A stretch of 64,000 bases of DNA from assembly GCF_038502225.1 (NCBI RefSeq), contig NC_091374.1, positions 7,283,538 to 7,347,537 of the forward strand, read 5' to 3'. Below the pieces are notes generated by a model that ran no database searches, was not told the DNA's origin, and was given only the letters and a program-made list of their open reading frames with translations. The DNA is from Cherax quadricarinatus (Eukaryota; Arthropoda; Malacostraca; Decapoda; Parastacidae). Positions 9,380 to 20,781 of this stretch are shown piece after piece. Positions within the stretch are counted from its first letter, which is position 1; every line of letters begins with the position of its first letter. Made by a program: the position numbers and the translations under genes.

Positions 9380-9650
9380 GCCAAGGCCTCCCATCCTCTG
9401 ATCAAGACCTCCCTCCTGGGCAAGACCTCCAAGCCTCTAACCAAGACTTACCACCTGGTGAAACCCCTCCCACCACCTGGTGAAGACCTCCCTTTTCGTG
9501 GCCACCTCCTTCTGGTGAAGACCTCCCTCCTTCTGGTGAAGACCTTCCTGCTGGTCAAGACACCCCTTCTTCTTGGTCAAGACTTTCCTCCCTCGGGTCA
9601 ACACCTCCCCGCACCCTCAGGTCAACACCTCCTACCCTCTAGTCAAGAAA
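9380..9650. repeat. Degenerate CT-rich tandem repeat
   Basis: Irregular units around TGGTGAAGACCTCCCTCC and GGTCAAGACC. Length and sequence vary between units. It fuses by chance into the ORF of the next feature. Confidence 0.6.
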
Positions 9651-9710
9651 AGAGGGTCTTCTTCACCTCTAGTCCCATCTTTTTATGTGGCCACCGGTTC
9701 CACAATGAGC

Positions 9711-10355
9711 CAACTCTCGTCAGAAATTCCTATCTTTCTTCCCATCAGAGGTACACCTGTAGCCATTAGAAACCCTAACAAGATTTTGGGATACGAAATA
9801 GACAGGCTGCTCCACTCAACATCTCATGTAACTAAAAAGATCAACATAGCCAAAGCTGGTCTTAGCAGTCTATTTCGATTCAATCAAGCCCCTCAACATG
9901 TCAAAAAACATCTGTATAAAATGTTAATAAGACCTATACTCGAATACCCTTGTGTCCCAATGTCATTAACAACAAAGACAAATATGCTACGGTTACAAAG
10001 GGTCCAGAATAGAACTCTTCGCTTCATTACCGATACCAGGAGGAGAGACAGAGTAAAAATGGCAGATTTACACATACAACAAGATATTACTGCCATAAAT
10101 GTACGCCTTGACACCCTAAAAAAGAAACAACTCTATACAATGCAAGAACTATACATGCCAGATAGAGAACATCCTATACAAGTGGTAAATACCACGGATT
10201 ATATCATCAATACTCCTCCTCACAGGACTCAAAGAATGACTCTCCCACAGAGGGTCCGTCGTTTTATACATAAAGATGATTACCATCGACCCATGATATT
10301 GAGCAACCTCCCTGATGAAGATTGGGTAACACCAGAACCCTTCTATGTATACTGA
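9711..10355 (+). pseudogene. LINE reverse-transcriptase C-terminus, 5'-truncated
   Basis: An open frame of ~215 codons carries LINE post-RT motifs in order: KILGYEIDRLL, HLYKMLIRPILEYP, LRLQRVQNRTLRFITDT, then a conserved-looking tail ending PFYVY and a stop. The catalytic RT boxes (PQG, FADD) are missing, so this is the last part of a non-LTR element, perhaps Jockey or I group. The frame is intact, which implies a fairly recent copy. The upstream Met codons belong to the CT-rich repeat and are not its true start. Confidence 0.8.
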
Positions 10356-12000
10356 GAAAATCATCGCCCCCAATTAGGGAGACATCTTATATAACAATCT
10401 AATGTAAAAATTATGCTATTTACTATGGCTGGACACCACCTGTAAGAAGCCATTGTCACGTAATTCTATAAACTGGCCAGAAAATTATTGCCTTCATTGT
10501 CGCATAAATATCCGTTGTGCAATCGCAAAAAAAAAAAACAATTGCAACTTGTTTAATTACTACCAATTCAGAGTCATGTACTTATATTCTGTTATATCTA
10601 TGTGACTCTGATGGGTTAGTCTTATACCTCTTAAAGAATATCTTATCATTTCACGTACACTTTTTAAATTACACCAAAGTGGTTGGGCCACTTACCTTTT
10701 ATATCCTACCTCTCTCCCCCCTCCCACCCTTTTCCAAAATTTCTATCCTTACCCATCCTTCTTCCTTACCCATCTCACCAAAGCTCTGGTCTGGATACCG
10801 AATACCGAATCTTTCTTCCTCGAGAACATCTTCAAGTATTCATGTCTATCTATCTGCGTCAAGAGCTCCTTCTTAGAGTTTTCATATCTATTTCCGGCAA
10901 CTTTTATTGAGCATTCATATCTATCTAAATTGGGAGCTCGACTGCGAATGTATAAACCAAACTAATAGTTCGAGGGGACTTTTTAATCAGTGGTTGCCTT
11001 GCACTCGCTGAATTTTCCAAAGACCCGGCCTTGGTTACTTATCCTTCTGTCTCTGTGTTTTCTTCTCTCCCTCATCTCTGTTTTCATCATATTGTTGATC
11101 ATCTCACCGGTTGGATGCGGCGTCAGTGGCCAGTGTGGCGGTAGACACTAAGAAGCAAACGGGACAAATGTCAGCTGGGGACCCAGTAAAGGTTAGCGTT
11201 GTTTTTTTTTTAACAGAATGCTAAACCCCGATTAGATCATCTTAGCGTTTATATTTTTGTTACCTAAGTATTGCATCGTTTATTCTTTTCTTAACTGTTT
11301 ATCAACACGAGGAGACATCTCCATCTTAAAACTACTTTTTGTTCATTTTCACGACGTAATAGACAAAGAAGAGTATCAGGTTCCCTGTTTGTAGCAGCAG
11401 TCAGAGGAGTAAATAATTCTAAGCCATTTCAGTTAACTGATTTTCAGTGGTTATCATCGGCCAGTCTTCGAAGCCAATTTGCAAATGCAGAACAAGCGTT
11501 TACTGCGAGTTTCACATCGTTATGAAGTACATGTATTACTCGTATCAGTAAGTGTATTTTGGATTTTACTTTTTAGTACAGTAAGTTCTTACAATATTTA
11601 AACGCGAGGTGTAGGCTTACAATTCATATTTTGTAATATTTGTGAAGGTTTATACCTGATTTGTTTACTTATTTTGGCTAACCTTGCTCCTACAGTCTCA
11701 CAGCTTCCATCCATGGCTATCAGCAGGTGTATGGTGCCTAGTGGCTAGGTCACTCCGCTTGGATACTAACCAGTTTTAGGCCAAACATTAATCTTGTGTA
11801 CAACTTTTGCCAGCGTAGTTGGTTCCTAAGTAGACGATGTAGCGAAACTTGTTGACTTCGGGACTTCCCCGAAGATAAAAACAAGCTTACTCCGAACTGG
11901 GTGATTTATTAACAAATCCTAAAAAAATACACTCTAGCTATAATTTCTCTCTATTTATATAGATATTAATATATCTGTCATGTGAATTACTCAGTTAAGC
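10356..12000. other. No recognisable gene
   Basis: The first ~150 bases are probably the 3' UTR of the LINE above. The rest is AT-rich with short ORFs only. The 119-codon ORF at 10517 crosses an A-run and a CT-rich stretch and shows no domain. Confidence 0.35.
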
Positions 12001-12056
12001 ATATACTGTTCTTATTAAGAAGCAAAGTGAAGAATATAACGACAAGTATTGTCACT

Positions 12057-12240
12057 GTGCAACCATTCGAACACCATTGAAGATGGGGGTACCATCTTCA
12101 GCCAGAATTGTATTGGAGAAGGCTGGTTTCTCCACTTTTTCCATTCTCTTTGACGATATTCTGATTTCCGTGCAGCATGACGAGGTTCTACAGAAAGTAA
12201 TAAATACTGCAGGCGGAATCTCGCCCTTTGAGCTGTAACT
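12057..12240 (+). other. Short unidentified ORF, possible exon or retrogene relic
   Basis: The plus strand reads ~55 codons with KMGVPSSARIVLEKAGFSTF and then SILFDDILISVQHDEVLQKV, ending at a stop near 12240. The second part recalls the ETFDILEDEEVRQ-type stretch of monothiol glutaredoxins, but no CGFS or CPYC site is present. I do not assign a function. Confidence 0.2.
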
Positions 12241-12269
12241 AAGTGAGACTTGGACTAAAACAGCACTGA

Positions 12270-12473
12270 ATGCACTACCTCCAAGGAGCAAAAAGCAAGG
12301 ATAAACTCGGCCCCCTTGCACAGCGTCACATTGAGCTGACTACCCGCTTCCGAAGGATCGCTCTCCATCATTACTTGATCGAATCTCCTGAAAGCAATTT
12401 CGTGGACTTCCTTTGCGTGGTGTATCCGGTAATATGGAGAAGAAAGCCGATCAACGACCCCAACGGTAAGTGA
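12270..12473 (+). other. Unidentified ORF ending at a splice-donor-like site
   Basis: A 67-codon frame ends NDPNGK at ACGGTAAGTG, which fits an exon-intron donor. No domain recognised. It could be an exon of an unseen gene or chance. Confidence 0.2.
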
Positions 12474-12479
12474 AGTTGG

Positions 12480-14015
12480 AATTTCAAGGTCTTGAAGCCT
12501 CGTGTGATTTTGAAAGCAGTTACCGCGTCTCCCAACATCAGGCTGTCACGGTATGCAGTGTGTATCAAGATTGGCAAGTTTTTTTTCCAGTCGTAAATGA
12601 GAGTACGATGAGTGCTGGAACTGCATGAAACAGTGTGATTTCGTTCAAATAAACGATGTTACCTAAGTTATACAAGATATTTGTACACGAGATACTATAT
12701 CGCCTTATATGCCTCTGGACATGTTAAAAAAAAGTCAAACTTGTTTTCGGCGGTTCCGAAAACATGACCAACTGTGCATTATTTTGGGGGAAAACATTAC
12801 AAGACTCGTGAAGGTGTAACTATGATTTAAGTTCGTGGCTTCCCGATTTTTTATATTTATTTTTTATTTAAATAGTTTGTGTTGTTATTATGTAAATAAA
12901 CGGTGAAGAAAAGACACTTTGCAGAACAAGCTTAATAATAAACAAGAACAAGCTTGATAAGGTTATCAATGAGCGAAACAGTGTTTGAATAATGGCTCTG
13001 TGTTCTTCCTATGTGTCTTTGATTTACTACATGTCCACTTACTGAATACCTTTCACAGAGTCAGTTTTCATTGTAACAATGTGTCGCCCGGGTTAGAGTG
13101 AAAAGTTCTTCCATTTAAAACGTGTTCTGCAATTTGTGTTGTCTTCACTATTGTCAGCAACATTCCAGTTCCATCCTAAATAAACTGTCATAAAATTTTT
13201 ATTTTGTTGAACTGCTTTCTAGCTACGTTGTTATTGCTTCCAGTATTTATAGAAAATTAAGATAATTTCTGATAACGAGTGCTAACATCTGATGTACAAA
13301 GTCCAAAGGTAAGCGAATTTCATCTTTTTATTAATGCGAAGCTCGTTAAGCGTGTTTAACGATCTGTTGTAAATATATTACAATTCAGGCATAACTAGCT
13401 GCACACTTACCAGAGGTGAGAGAGATCCCAAGGTCTCGTACACATATCCTTCATGTGCTGGGTAGGTTTCATTACTATTGTCCTGGTTCACTGGAAATCG
13501 GACAAGCTTCAAACTCATTCCACGGCGTGTCTGACAGCTGTCAGTCACCAAGCCTCTTGTGATGATCAATACCATCAAAAACCTTCACTGCCTTATTAAA
13601 CCACTCGTACTCGTGAAAGTGTGCATGGAAAAAACCGCTAAACCTCACATATACATATTCATTTGTGTTGGAACATGTCATATGTATACAACTCACTTGC
13701 AGGAAAATACTCTTAACTTACAAGTGAAAGTGGATAGGACACTTTTCTTTTATCTCTCGCCTCCTCCTTATTATTTAACTTATTTAATACTTTCCTCTCC
13801 TTCTCGACTCTTCCTTCCCACCTCCTTACCATATTCCGTGGTCAACAATCCTTGTTTGCTTGAGTGTTGGTTTATCATCTACATGTCTACTGTCCTTGGC
13901 GAGTATCCAGACACTGAGTGGTATATGACGCAGTGTATATACATTGAGAGGTGTATGTTTCTCATTATACAGACACAAGTGTGTCTTATTGTATATGTAA
14001 ATGTTTCATTGTATA
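12480..14015. other. No recognisable gene
   Basis: AT-rich sequence. A minus-strand ORF at 13378-13578 contains ETYPAHEGYVYETLGSLSPL and then VSVQLV, which looks protein-like in composition, but I cannot name it. Otherwise nothing supportable. Confidence 0.3.
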
Positions 14016-14019
14016 CATA

Positions 14020-14545
14020 TACGCTGCGCTACATACTGCACTACACTACATTACAATGCACTAAACTACACTCTACGCTACACTACGCTCCACTCGACAC
14101 TCTACACTACGCTCCACTCGACACTCTACACTACGCTCCACTCGACACTCTACACTACGCTCCACTCGACACTACACTACGCTCCACTCTACACTACACG
14201 CTACTCTTCACTTTACACTCCGTTTTACACTACATTCCACTCAACACTACACTACATTCTGCACTCCACTTTACGCTACATTTCACACGTCACTCACTTT
14301 ACGCTACATTCCACTCTACGTACACTTGACTTTGTACTACGCTGAACTTTACACTACACTCTACACCCTACACTACGCTCCACTCTACACTCCGCTCCAC
14401 TTTACACTCCACTCTACAGTACATTCTACACTACTCTCCACTTTACATTATGCTCCACTCTACACTTCACTTTACATTACACAACACACTACTAGACACT
14501 ATACTACACATAGTGCACTAAACAGCACACTATATCGACACGTAT
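14020..14545. repeat. CACT/TACA-rich tandem repeat with a 24-bp core
   Basis: About 520 bp of CTACACTACGCTCCACT-like sequence. At 14090-14170 a 24-bp unit, ACTACGCTCCACTCGACACT plus CTAC, repeats about four times perfectly; outside this core it decays to loose 5- and 10-bp motifs. Three frames stay open for long stretches because stop codons are rare in this composition. Confidence 0.9.
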
Positions 14546-14558
14546 ATTACCTATAATA

Positions 14559-14735
14559 TTGGTCATCCCATATATTAAGTATATTATTGGTCATCCCATA
14601 CATTAAGTATATTATTGGCATTCTGTAACTTAACTATATTATTGGTCAACCCGTATATTAAGTATATTACTGGTATCCCGTATATTAAGTGTATTATTGG
14701 TATCCTCTAACTTAACTATATTACTGGTCGTACCG
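14559..14735. repeat. ~30-bp AT-rich tandem repeat
   Basis: Six imperfect units of the form ATTGGTCATCCCATATATTA plus AGTATATT. Unit differences are mainly in the middle. Confidence 0.85.
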
Positions 14736-14883
14736 TCTACAAATTTAAGGTACGAGTCTCATCAGAGTAACTATATTAATAGACTCGCTGCTTTTTCCTA
14801 GTACCTTAAGCGTATTTTTCTAGAAGAAAGAAAAGATTTTCTCGCCGACAAAAGTGGAAGGACTTAACTTCGATCACTTCACT

Positions 14884-15051
14884 ATGGCTGCCAATGGACA
14901 GTTCTTGGCTGCCAATGGACAGTTCTTGGCTGCCAATGAACAAGAACTGTCTGGCGGCATGAAGAGACCTCGCTCCACAACTCCTCCTCTCACTGCACCT
15001 TCCAAAAAGCCAAAATTGGATGAGAATGTCCTCCAGGAGAAGAGTACCTAA
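14884..15051 (+). CDS. NLS-rich short ORF upstream of the kinase-like ORF
   Basis: Starting at ATG 14884, 55 codons encode MAANGQFL, with AANGQFL repeated through a 21-bp duplication, then a basic block KRPRSTTPPL...PSKKPKLDE that looks like a bipartite nuclear localisation signal. It ends at TAA 15049-15051. The kinase-like ORF is in the same frame 75 bases later with no further stop between. The two may be one gene broken by a single stop, or an N-terminal exon. Which holds cannot be told from sequence alone. Confidence 0.4.
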   Translation: MAANGQFLAANGQFLAANEQELSGGMKRPRSTTPPLTAPSKKPKLDENVLQEKST

Positions 15052-15126
15052 CCATGGAAGCATTGCTGTCCCCCAGACAGTGAAGCAAAAACAGGTGGAG
15101 ACACCTCTAGCGATACTGTTATCCCC

Positions 15127-15687
15127 GTGTTATCCTGGAGCAGCCTTGACATGAAGACAAAACTTGGTAGAGGGGCATATGGAGAGGCATGGGCAGCTCT
15201 CTTAAAACAAGATGATGGCTCCGCTACCAAGGTCGTCGTCAAGAAGCTCTTCGACGACGTTTATCTGAAAGAAGCTGTTAAGGAAGCCAGAGCTCTTCTC
15301 AAGGTTGATGGCGCCGGTGGAGCTCCCAAACTTTATGGCATGATTTACGATCCTTTAGGTATTGTCATGTCCCGCTGCCCTGGAGTAACTTTCGCAAAAT
15401 TTATAGGAAAAAATTCCGCTGAAGATTGCTTTAAGGCATATAAAGCTGCTATAAGAGCATTAATGGATTTTCACCAGACCGGTTTTGCCCATAATGACAT
15501 AACAGAATCAAATATAATGATTAGAAAACAAGGTCAGGATTACGTAGCGCATCTTATTGACCTCGGCCTCGCCGTAGATAGAACATTAAAACCCAAACTT
15601 CATAAGATGAAAATTAAAGAAGATAAAAGTCGTCTAAAAGAAATTCGTGGCTTTATTATGCAAGACAAAAACATCAGACAACAGTGA
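15127..15687 (+). CDS. Divergent protein-kinase-like protein with short C-lobe
   Basis: 186 codons (numbered from GTG 15127; first ATG 15151) hold kinase landmarks in order: glycine loop GRGAYG (14-19), VVVKK (ATP lysine ~K39), helix-C glutamate in KEARAL (~E53), catalytic loop HNDITESN (122-129; D124, N129), and metal-binding DLG (145-147). HxDxTxSN recalls the HGDLTTSN loop of Bud32/PRPK-like kinases, which also have a short C-lobe. Only 39 residues follow DLG, so activation segment, APE motif and helices F-I of ordinary kinases are absent. The ORF stops two bases before the 33-bp minisatellite, so the end may have been lost to the array. Intronless, so it may be a retrocopy, a captured gene or host-specific. 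Substrate unknown. Confidence 0.6.
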   Translation: MLSWSSLDMKTKLGRGAYGEAWAALLKQDDGSATKVVVKKLFDDVYLKEAVKEARALLKVDGAGGAPKLYGMIYDPLGIVMSRCPGVTFAKFIGKNSAEDCFKAYKAAIRALMDFHQTGFAHNDITESNIMIRKQGQDYVAHLIDLGLAVDRTLKPKLHKMKIKEDKSRLKEIRGFIMQDKNIRQQ

Positions 15688-17441
15688 GTTGTCAAACCCA
15701 CGATCAAGATTCTACCTTGAGTTATGAAACCCACGATCAAGATTCTACCTTGAGTTATGAAACCCAGGATCAAGATTCTACCTTGAGTTATGAAACCCAG
15801 GATCAAGATTCTACCTTGAGTTATGAAACCCAGGATCAAGATTCTACCTTGAGTTGTCAAACCCAGGATCAAGATTCTACCTTGAGTTATGAAACCCAGG
15901 ATCAAGATTCTACCTTGAGTTATGAAACCCAGGATCAAGATTCTACCTTGAGTTATCAAACCCAGGATTAAGATTCTACATTGAGTTATGAAACCCAGGA
16001 TCAAGATTCTACCTTGAGTTATGAAACCCAGGATCAAGATTCTACCTTGAGTTATGAAACCCAGGATCAAGATTCTACCTTGAGTTATGAAACCCAGGAT
16101 CAAGATTCTACCTTGAGTTATGAAACCCAGGATCAAGATTCTACCTTGAGTTATGAAACCCAGGATCAAGATTCTACCTTGAGTTGTCAAACCCAGGATC
16201 AAGATTCTACCTTGAGTTATGAAACCCAGGATCAAGATTCTACCTTGAGTTATGAAACCCAGGATCAAGATTCTACCTTGAGTTATCAAACCCAGGATCA
16301 AGATTCTACCTTGAGTTATGAAACCCAGGATCAAGATTCTACCTTGAGTTATGAAACCCAGGATCAAGATTCTACCTTGAGTTATCAACCCCAGGATCAA
16401 GATTCTACATTGAGTTATGAAACCCAGGATCAAGATTCTACCTTGAGTTATCAAACCCAGGATCAAGATTCTACCTTGAGTTATCAAACCCAGGATCAAG
16501 ATTCTACCTTGAGTTATCAACCCCAGGATCAAGATTCTACATTGAGTTATGAAACCCAGGATCAAGATTCTACCTTGAGTTATCAAACCCAGGATCAAGA
16601 TTCTACCTTGAGTTATCAAACCCAGGATCAAGATTCTACCTTGAGTTATCAACCCCAGGATCAAGATTCTACATTGAGTTATGAAACCCAGGATCAAGAT
16701 TCTACCTTGAGTTATCAAACCCAGGATCAAGATTCTACCTTGAGTTATCAAACCCAGGATCAAGATTCTACCTTGAGTTATCAACCCCAGGATCAAGATT
16801 CTACATTGAGTTATGAAACCCAGGATCAAGATTCTACCTTGAGTTATCAAACCCAGGATCAAGATTCTACCTTGAGTTATCAAACCCAGGATCAAGATTC
16901 TACCTTGAGTTATCAAACCCAGGATCAAGATTCTACCTTGAGTTATCAAACCCAGGATCAAGATTCTACCTTGAGTTATCAAACCCAGGATCAAGATTCT
17001 ACCTTGAGTTATCAAACCCAGGATCAAGATTCTACCTTGAGTTATCAAACCCAGGATCAAGATTCTACCTTGAGTTATCAAACCCAGGATCAAGATTCTA
17101 CCTTGAGTTATCAAACCCAGGATCAAGATTCTACCTTGAGTTATCAAACCCAGGATCAAGATTCTACCTTGAGTTATCAAACCCAGGATCAAGATTCTAC
17201 CTTGAGTTATCAAACCCAGGATCAAGATTCTACCTTGAGTTATCAAACCCAGGATCAAGATTCTACCTTGAGTTATCAAACCCAGGATCAAGATTCTACC
17301 TTGAGTTATCAAACCCAGGATCAAGATTCTACCTTGAGTTATCAAACCCAGGATCAAGATTCTACCTTGAGTTATCAAACCCAGGATCAAGATTCTACCT
17401 TGAGTTATCAAACCCAGGATCAAGATTCTACCTTGAGTTAT
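15686..17441. repeat. 33-bp minisatellite, left part
   Basis: About 53 units of a 33-bp repeat (CTTGAGTTATCAAACCCAGG plus ATCAAGATTCTAC). As 33 is divisible by 3, both strands stay open: plus strand repeats SYQTQDQDSTL (11 residues), minus strand repeats GRILILGLITQ. Units differ at a few sites (CAA/GAA giving Q/E; TAT/TGT; CCA for ACC). One unit has a TAA at about 15969. I treat it as a satellite, not a gene. Confidence 0.95.
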
Positions 17442-17442
17442 T

Positions 17443-18128
17443 CATGTCAATGCAAGATCACTTCTTCCTAAATTGGCAGAGATTAGGATTCTAGCTAACA
17501 AAATTAGGGCGGCAGTTATAACCATCTCTGAATCTTGGTTGGATGATACGGTGACTGACGACGAGGTCAAAATAGAAGGTTACAATATAAAACGCTTAGA
17601 TAGGAACAGAAAGGGTGGTGGAGTATGTGCCTACATTAGAAATGACTTAGCTTACAACCCAAGACCTGATTTAAATAACAATAAACTGGAGATTCTATGG
17701 TTTGAAGTGCTGCTTCCCAAGACCAAACCCATCTTAGTAGGAACTAGTTACCGCCCTCCTACCCAGGACCAGTTCTTAGAAGACTTTTCCAGAGTCTTGT
17801 CCGGAGTTGAAAACAATTGCGAGACAATAATACTGGGCGACTTCAATATCTGTTTTCAGCAGCAAAATAACGGGCTATGCAAAAGGTATAAGCAAATTCT
17901 AGGATTAAATAGCTACACCCAACTAATTAATACACCAACCCGGATCACACAGTTCTCAGCCACCCTAATTGACCGCATACTTTGTAACCGCGCTGAGAAC
18001 ATTAGTCAGTCAGGCGTCATTACCACAGGTCTTAGTGATCATTTCATCATTTACTGCACCAGGAAAATCACTAGGGATAGGATAGGCCTACACAGGACAA
18101 TAAAAATGAGGTCAACTAGAAACTACAG
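17443..18128 (+). pseudogene. LINE apurinic-like endonuclease domain
   Basis: Reads HVNARSLLPKL at the junction, then ISESWLDD, RKGGGVCAYIR, GTSYRPP, ILGDFN, LIDRILCN and GLSDHFIIY, the ordered motifs of an APE-type nicking endonuclease, with the GDFN and SDH active-site residues kept. The NARSLLPK motif is the usual start of this domain, so the truncation removed everything before it. The frame is broken at 18129 by the SINE; the reading continues after it in another phase. Confidence 0.85.
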
Positions 18129-18290
18129 GTTAGGTTAGGTAAGGTTCGTCAGGAAACAGGACAAATGTTTCCTGACGCGGGTCTTAGTCAGATGATGACC
18201 CGCCTTTGGAGCTTTTGGTCATCTGACCGAGGCCTTCCGCTGGCTTACCGGTCCACCCCTTTAAAAATTATGGTAATTTATAACCAGTAT
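18129..18290 (+). mobile_element. Family A SINE-like insertion inside the LINE ORF, with 13-bp target-site duplication
   Basis: A 162-bp element is flanked by perfect direct repeats CTAGAAACTACAG at 18116-18128 and 18291-18303. It starts GGTTAGGTTAGGTAAGG and carries the GTCAGGAAACA/TGTTTCCTGAC hairpin and the GATGACC/GGTCATC hairpin. Insertion plus duplication adds 175 bp, shifting the LINE frame by one and adding a stop. Since the host sequence is otherwise continuous across the duplication, this insertion is later than the LINE. Confidence 0.9.
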
Positions 18291-18303
18291 CTAGAAACTA
18301 CAG

Positions 18304-20479
18304 TAAAGAAACACTGGTAAATATGCTACACAATTGTGATTGGACAGAGATAACAAGTTGCACGGACGTAAACGATGCCTGGGAAAAATTCAAAACAATG
18401 TTCACTACCATTCTTAATAATATTGCACCAGTTAAAGAGGTTAGGATTAAACGAAGAACTGAACCCTGGATGAATACTGAGATATTAGATAATATGAAAT
18501 TCAGAGACCAGCTGCTAAAAAAATTTAAAGCAAACATACAGGATATTGCAGCACTAAATGAATTCCAAAGGGTGAGGAACAGAGTACAGAGGCATATAAA
18601 AGGAGCAAAGGCAAAGCACTATTGCTCAAAAATTGAAGAGTATAAGCATAACCCCAGAAAGCTCTGGCAACAACTAAAACAGTTGGGGTATAGCCATAAG
18701 CCAGTAGATAGGTCTAACATAGTACTCACTATCGATAATGAGGTATGCCACGAAACATCTAAGGTGGCAAATTGCTTTAATTCCTACTACACATCTGTTG
18801 CATCAACACTAGTAAGTAAACTACCAGCTGCATCAAATACCTTTAACACAGACTCTGATAAGTTTCAAACATACTATACCAATAAAGGGGTAACCCCAAA
18901 CAGTTGTCAACTAGTAAGTGTATCTCATGACTTCATTCAAAAAGAACTAAGCAGGTTAAACCCAACTAAGAGCACAGGCCCTGATAACATCCCGTCTAAG
19001 TTCCTAAAAGATGGTGCTTCTGAACTGTCAATCCCTATTGCTCACATAATAAATCTATCAATCACCACTAATACCGTACCGGAGGGGTTCAAGGAGGCCA
19101 GAGTTACTCCTATCTTCAAGAAAAATAATAGGTCTGATGTAAGCAACTATAGACCTGTTAGTATACTCAGTATAATATCTAAAATTCTGGAGAGGGCGGT
19201 GTATTCTCAAGTAGTTAAGTACCTTAATGACAACAGCATTCTCCATAGCTATCAATCGGGCTTTAGAAGATCCTACTCAACCGATACCTCCCTTATTAAT
19301 CTGATGGATTACCTGAGAACTGAAATGTCAAAAGGGAACCTCATAGGTATGGTAACCTTAGACCTGCAAAAGGCCTTCGATACTGTCAACCACAATATAT
19401 TATGTAAGAAACTTTAAGCTATCGGTATAGGTTCTGTAGACTGGTTTAAGTCCTACCTTAGCAACAGGAGACAAATAGTCAAAATCAACAAAACGGAATC
19501 AGAACCCCTGCCGATAACATGTGGAGTTCCCCAAGGTAGTGTTCTGGGTCCCTTATTATTCTTATGTTATGTCAATGATATGCCTATCAGTGTCAAGTGC
19601 AAACTCCTACTGTATGCAGATGACAGTGCTCTGTTAGTGACAGGTAAAGACCCACAAGATATTGCTAATGTTTTAACACTGGAACTGGAGTCCTGCAGCA
19701 AATGGTTAGTAGACAACAAACTATCATTACACCTAGGGAAAACTGAAGCCATTCTCTTTGGAACGAAACATAAACTGAGAAGGGTAAATAATTTTAATGT
19801 TCAGTGTAATGGGGAGTCCATCACTTTGATTTCATCAGTAAAATATCTGGGAATCCCCTTTGACCCATGCATGTCAGGAGAATTGATAGGGAACAGTGTA
19901 GTAAAGAAAGCGAATGCCAGACTGAAGTTCCTGTATAGACAAGCACAGTGTCTACCTACTGAGACTCGCAGGACCCTATGTCTAGCCCTTATACAATGCC
20001 ATATGGATTACGCTTGCTCTTCATGGTACTCTGCCTTGACAAAAAAACTGAAAGATAGACTGCAAATCACCCAGAACAAAATCGTAAGATTCATCATGGG
20101 GCTGGGACCAAGAGAACATGTAGGCCAGAATGAATTGCAGCAGTTGGATATGCTGAATGTTGAAGACAGAGTAAAACAACTGAAGCTAAATCATGTTTAT
20201 AAAATTACTCAGTGTCCAGAATATCTTGCTGTCAATTTTGTCAAGGTTGGGAACAAAAGCAATCATAGTACTAGGGGGAGAGAGCACAACTTTGTAGTAC
20301 CCACAGTCATTGGCCAGGCGTCAAACACCTTTTATTGTACAGCAATAAAGGAATGGAACAGACTACCCGCACATGTCAAAGCCAGTCATAGCATGAACCA
20401 GTTCAAGAAGAGTGCCAAAAGATGTCTGATGAATGTAGCTACAGAAAGGGAGGGGAATGATTTTCTATTTTTTAGCTAA
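18304..20479 (+). pseudogene. LINE reverse transcriptase with one premature stop
   Basis: Linker and RT domain in one frame from 18304: RLNPTKSTGPDNIPSKFLK (finger region), ARVTPIFKK and SNYRPVSILS, VTLDLQKAFDTVNH (motif A), GVPQGSVLGPLLF (motif B, near 19523), YADD at 19613-19624 (motif C, catalytic aspartates intact), then the C-terminal ITQNKIVRFIMG and EWNRLP. A TAA at 19415-19417 interrupts the frame just after motif A; downstream reading resumes in the same phase. Apart from this stop and the upstream SINE the protein is nearly whole, pointing to a recently active family. Confidence 0.9.
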
Positions 20480-20781
20480 CATACGTGTAAATTTTACCTT
20501 ATTCCTAGTAATGACCCTCGTATTGTAGATAGTCTTAATGACCCTCGTGTAGTAGATAGTCTTTTTAGTATGATAATAAGATGTTATCTTCATTGTAGAA
20601 TAATAAGAAAATATTATAACCTTTATATTATAATAATAAGGTAAAAGGACCCCAATGGAAATAAGTCACTCTCTGACTTTTTTGGATTATCCTAGGTTCT
20701 CTACACATACGCTACTATGTATGATAATTCTGTGTAACGGTATTTGTGTATACCTGAATAAATTTACTTACTTACTTACTT

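Larger units (their letters stand above)
17442..20781 (+). mobile_element. 5'-truncated LINE (endonuclease + reverse transcriptase) nested in the 33-bp minisatellite
   Basis: The element starts exactly at the endonuclease domain and ends in GAATAAATTTACTTACTTACTT. A 17-bp copy of array sequence, ATTCTACCTTGAGTTAT, flanks it at 17425-17441 and 20782-20798, as expected for target-primed insertion. The endonuclease part runs to ~18128 and RT to 20479. ORF1 is missing. Domain content puts it in the CR1/L2/Jockey group of APE-type LINEs; exact clade unclear. It is disabled by a SINE insertion and a premature stop. The left edge of the window holds another copy's 3' end. Confidence 0.9.

Noticed and set aside
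12057..12240. Glutaredoxin exon
   Set aside because: Only a vague likeness to one stretch; no CGFS or CPYC site and no further domain.
13559..14329. 256-codon ORF with LHYAPLDT repeats
   Set aside because: Most of it is the 24-bp and CACT-rich repeat; no domain in the unique part.
15600..17423. Minus-strand 607-codon GRILILGLITQ protein (and its counterpart at 20772-22529)
   Set aside because: A by-product of a 33-bp repeat lacking stops; hydrophobic repeat with no start context or domain.
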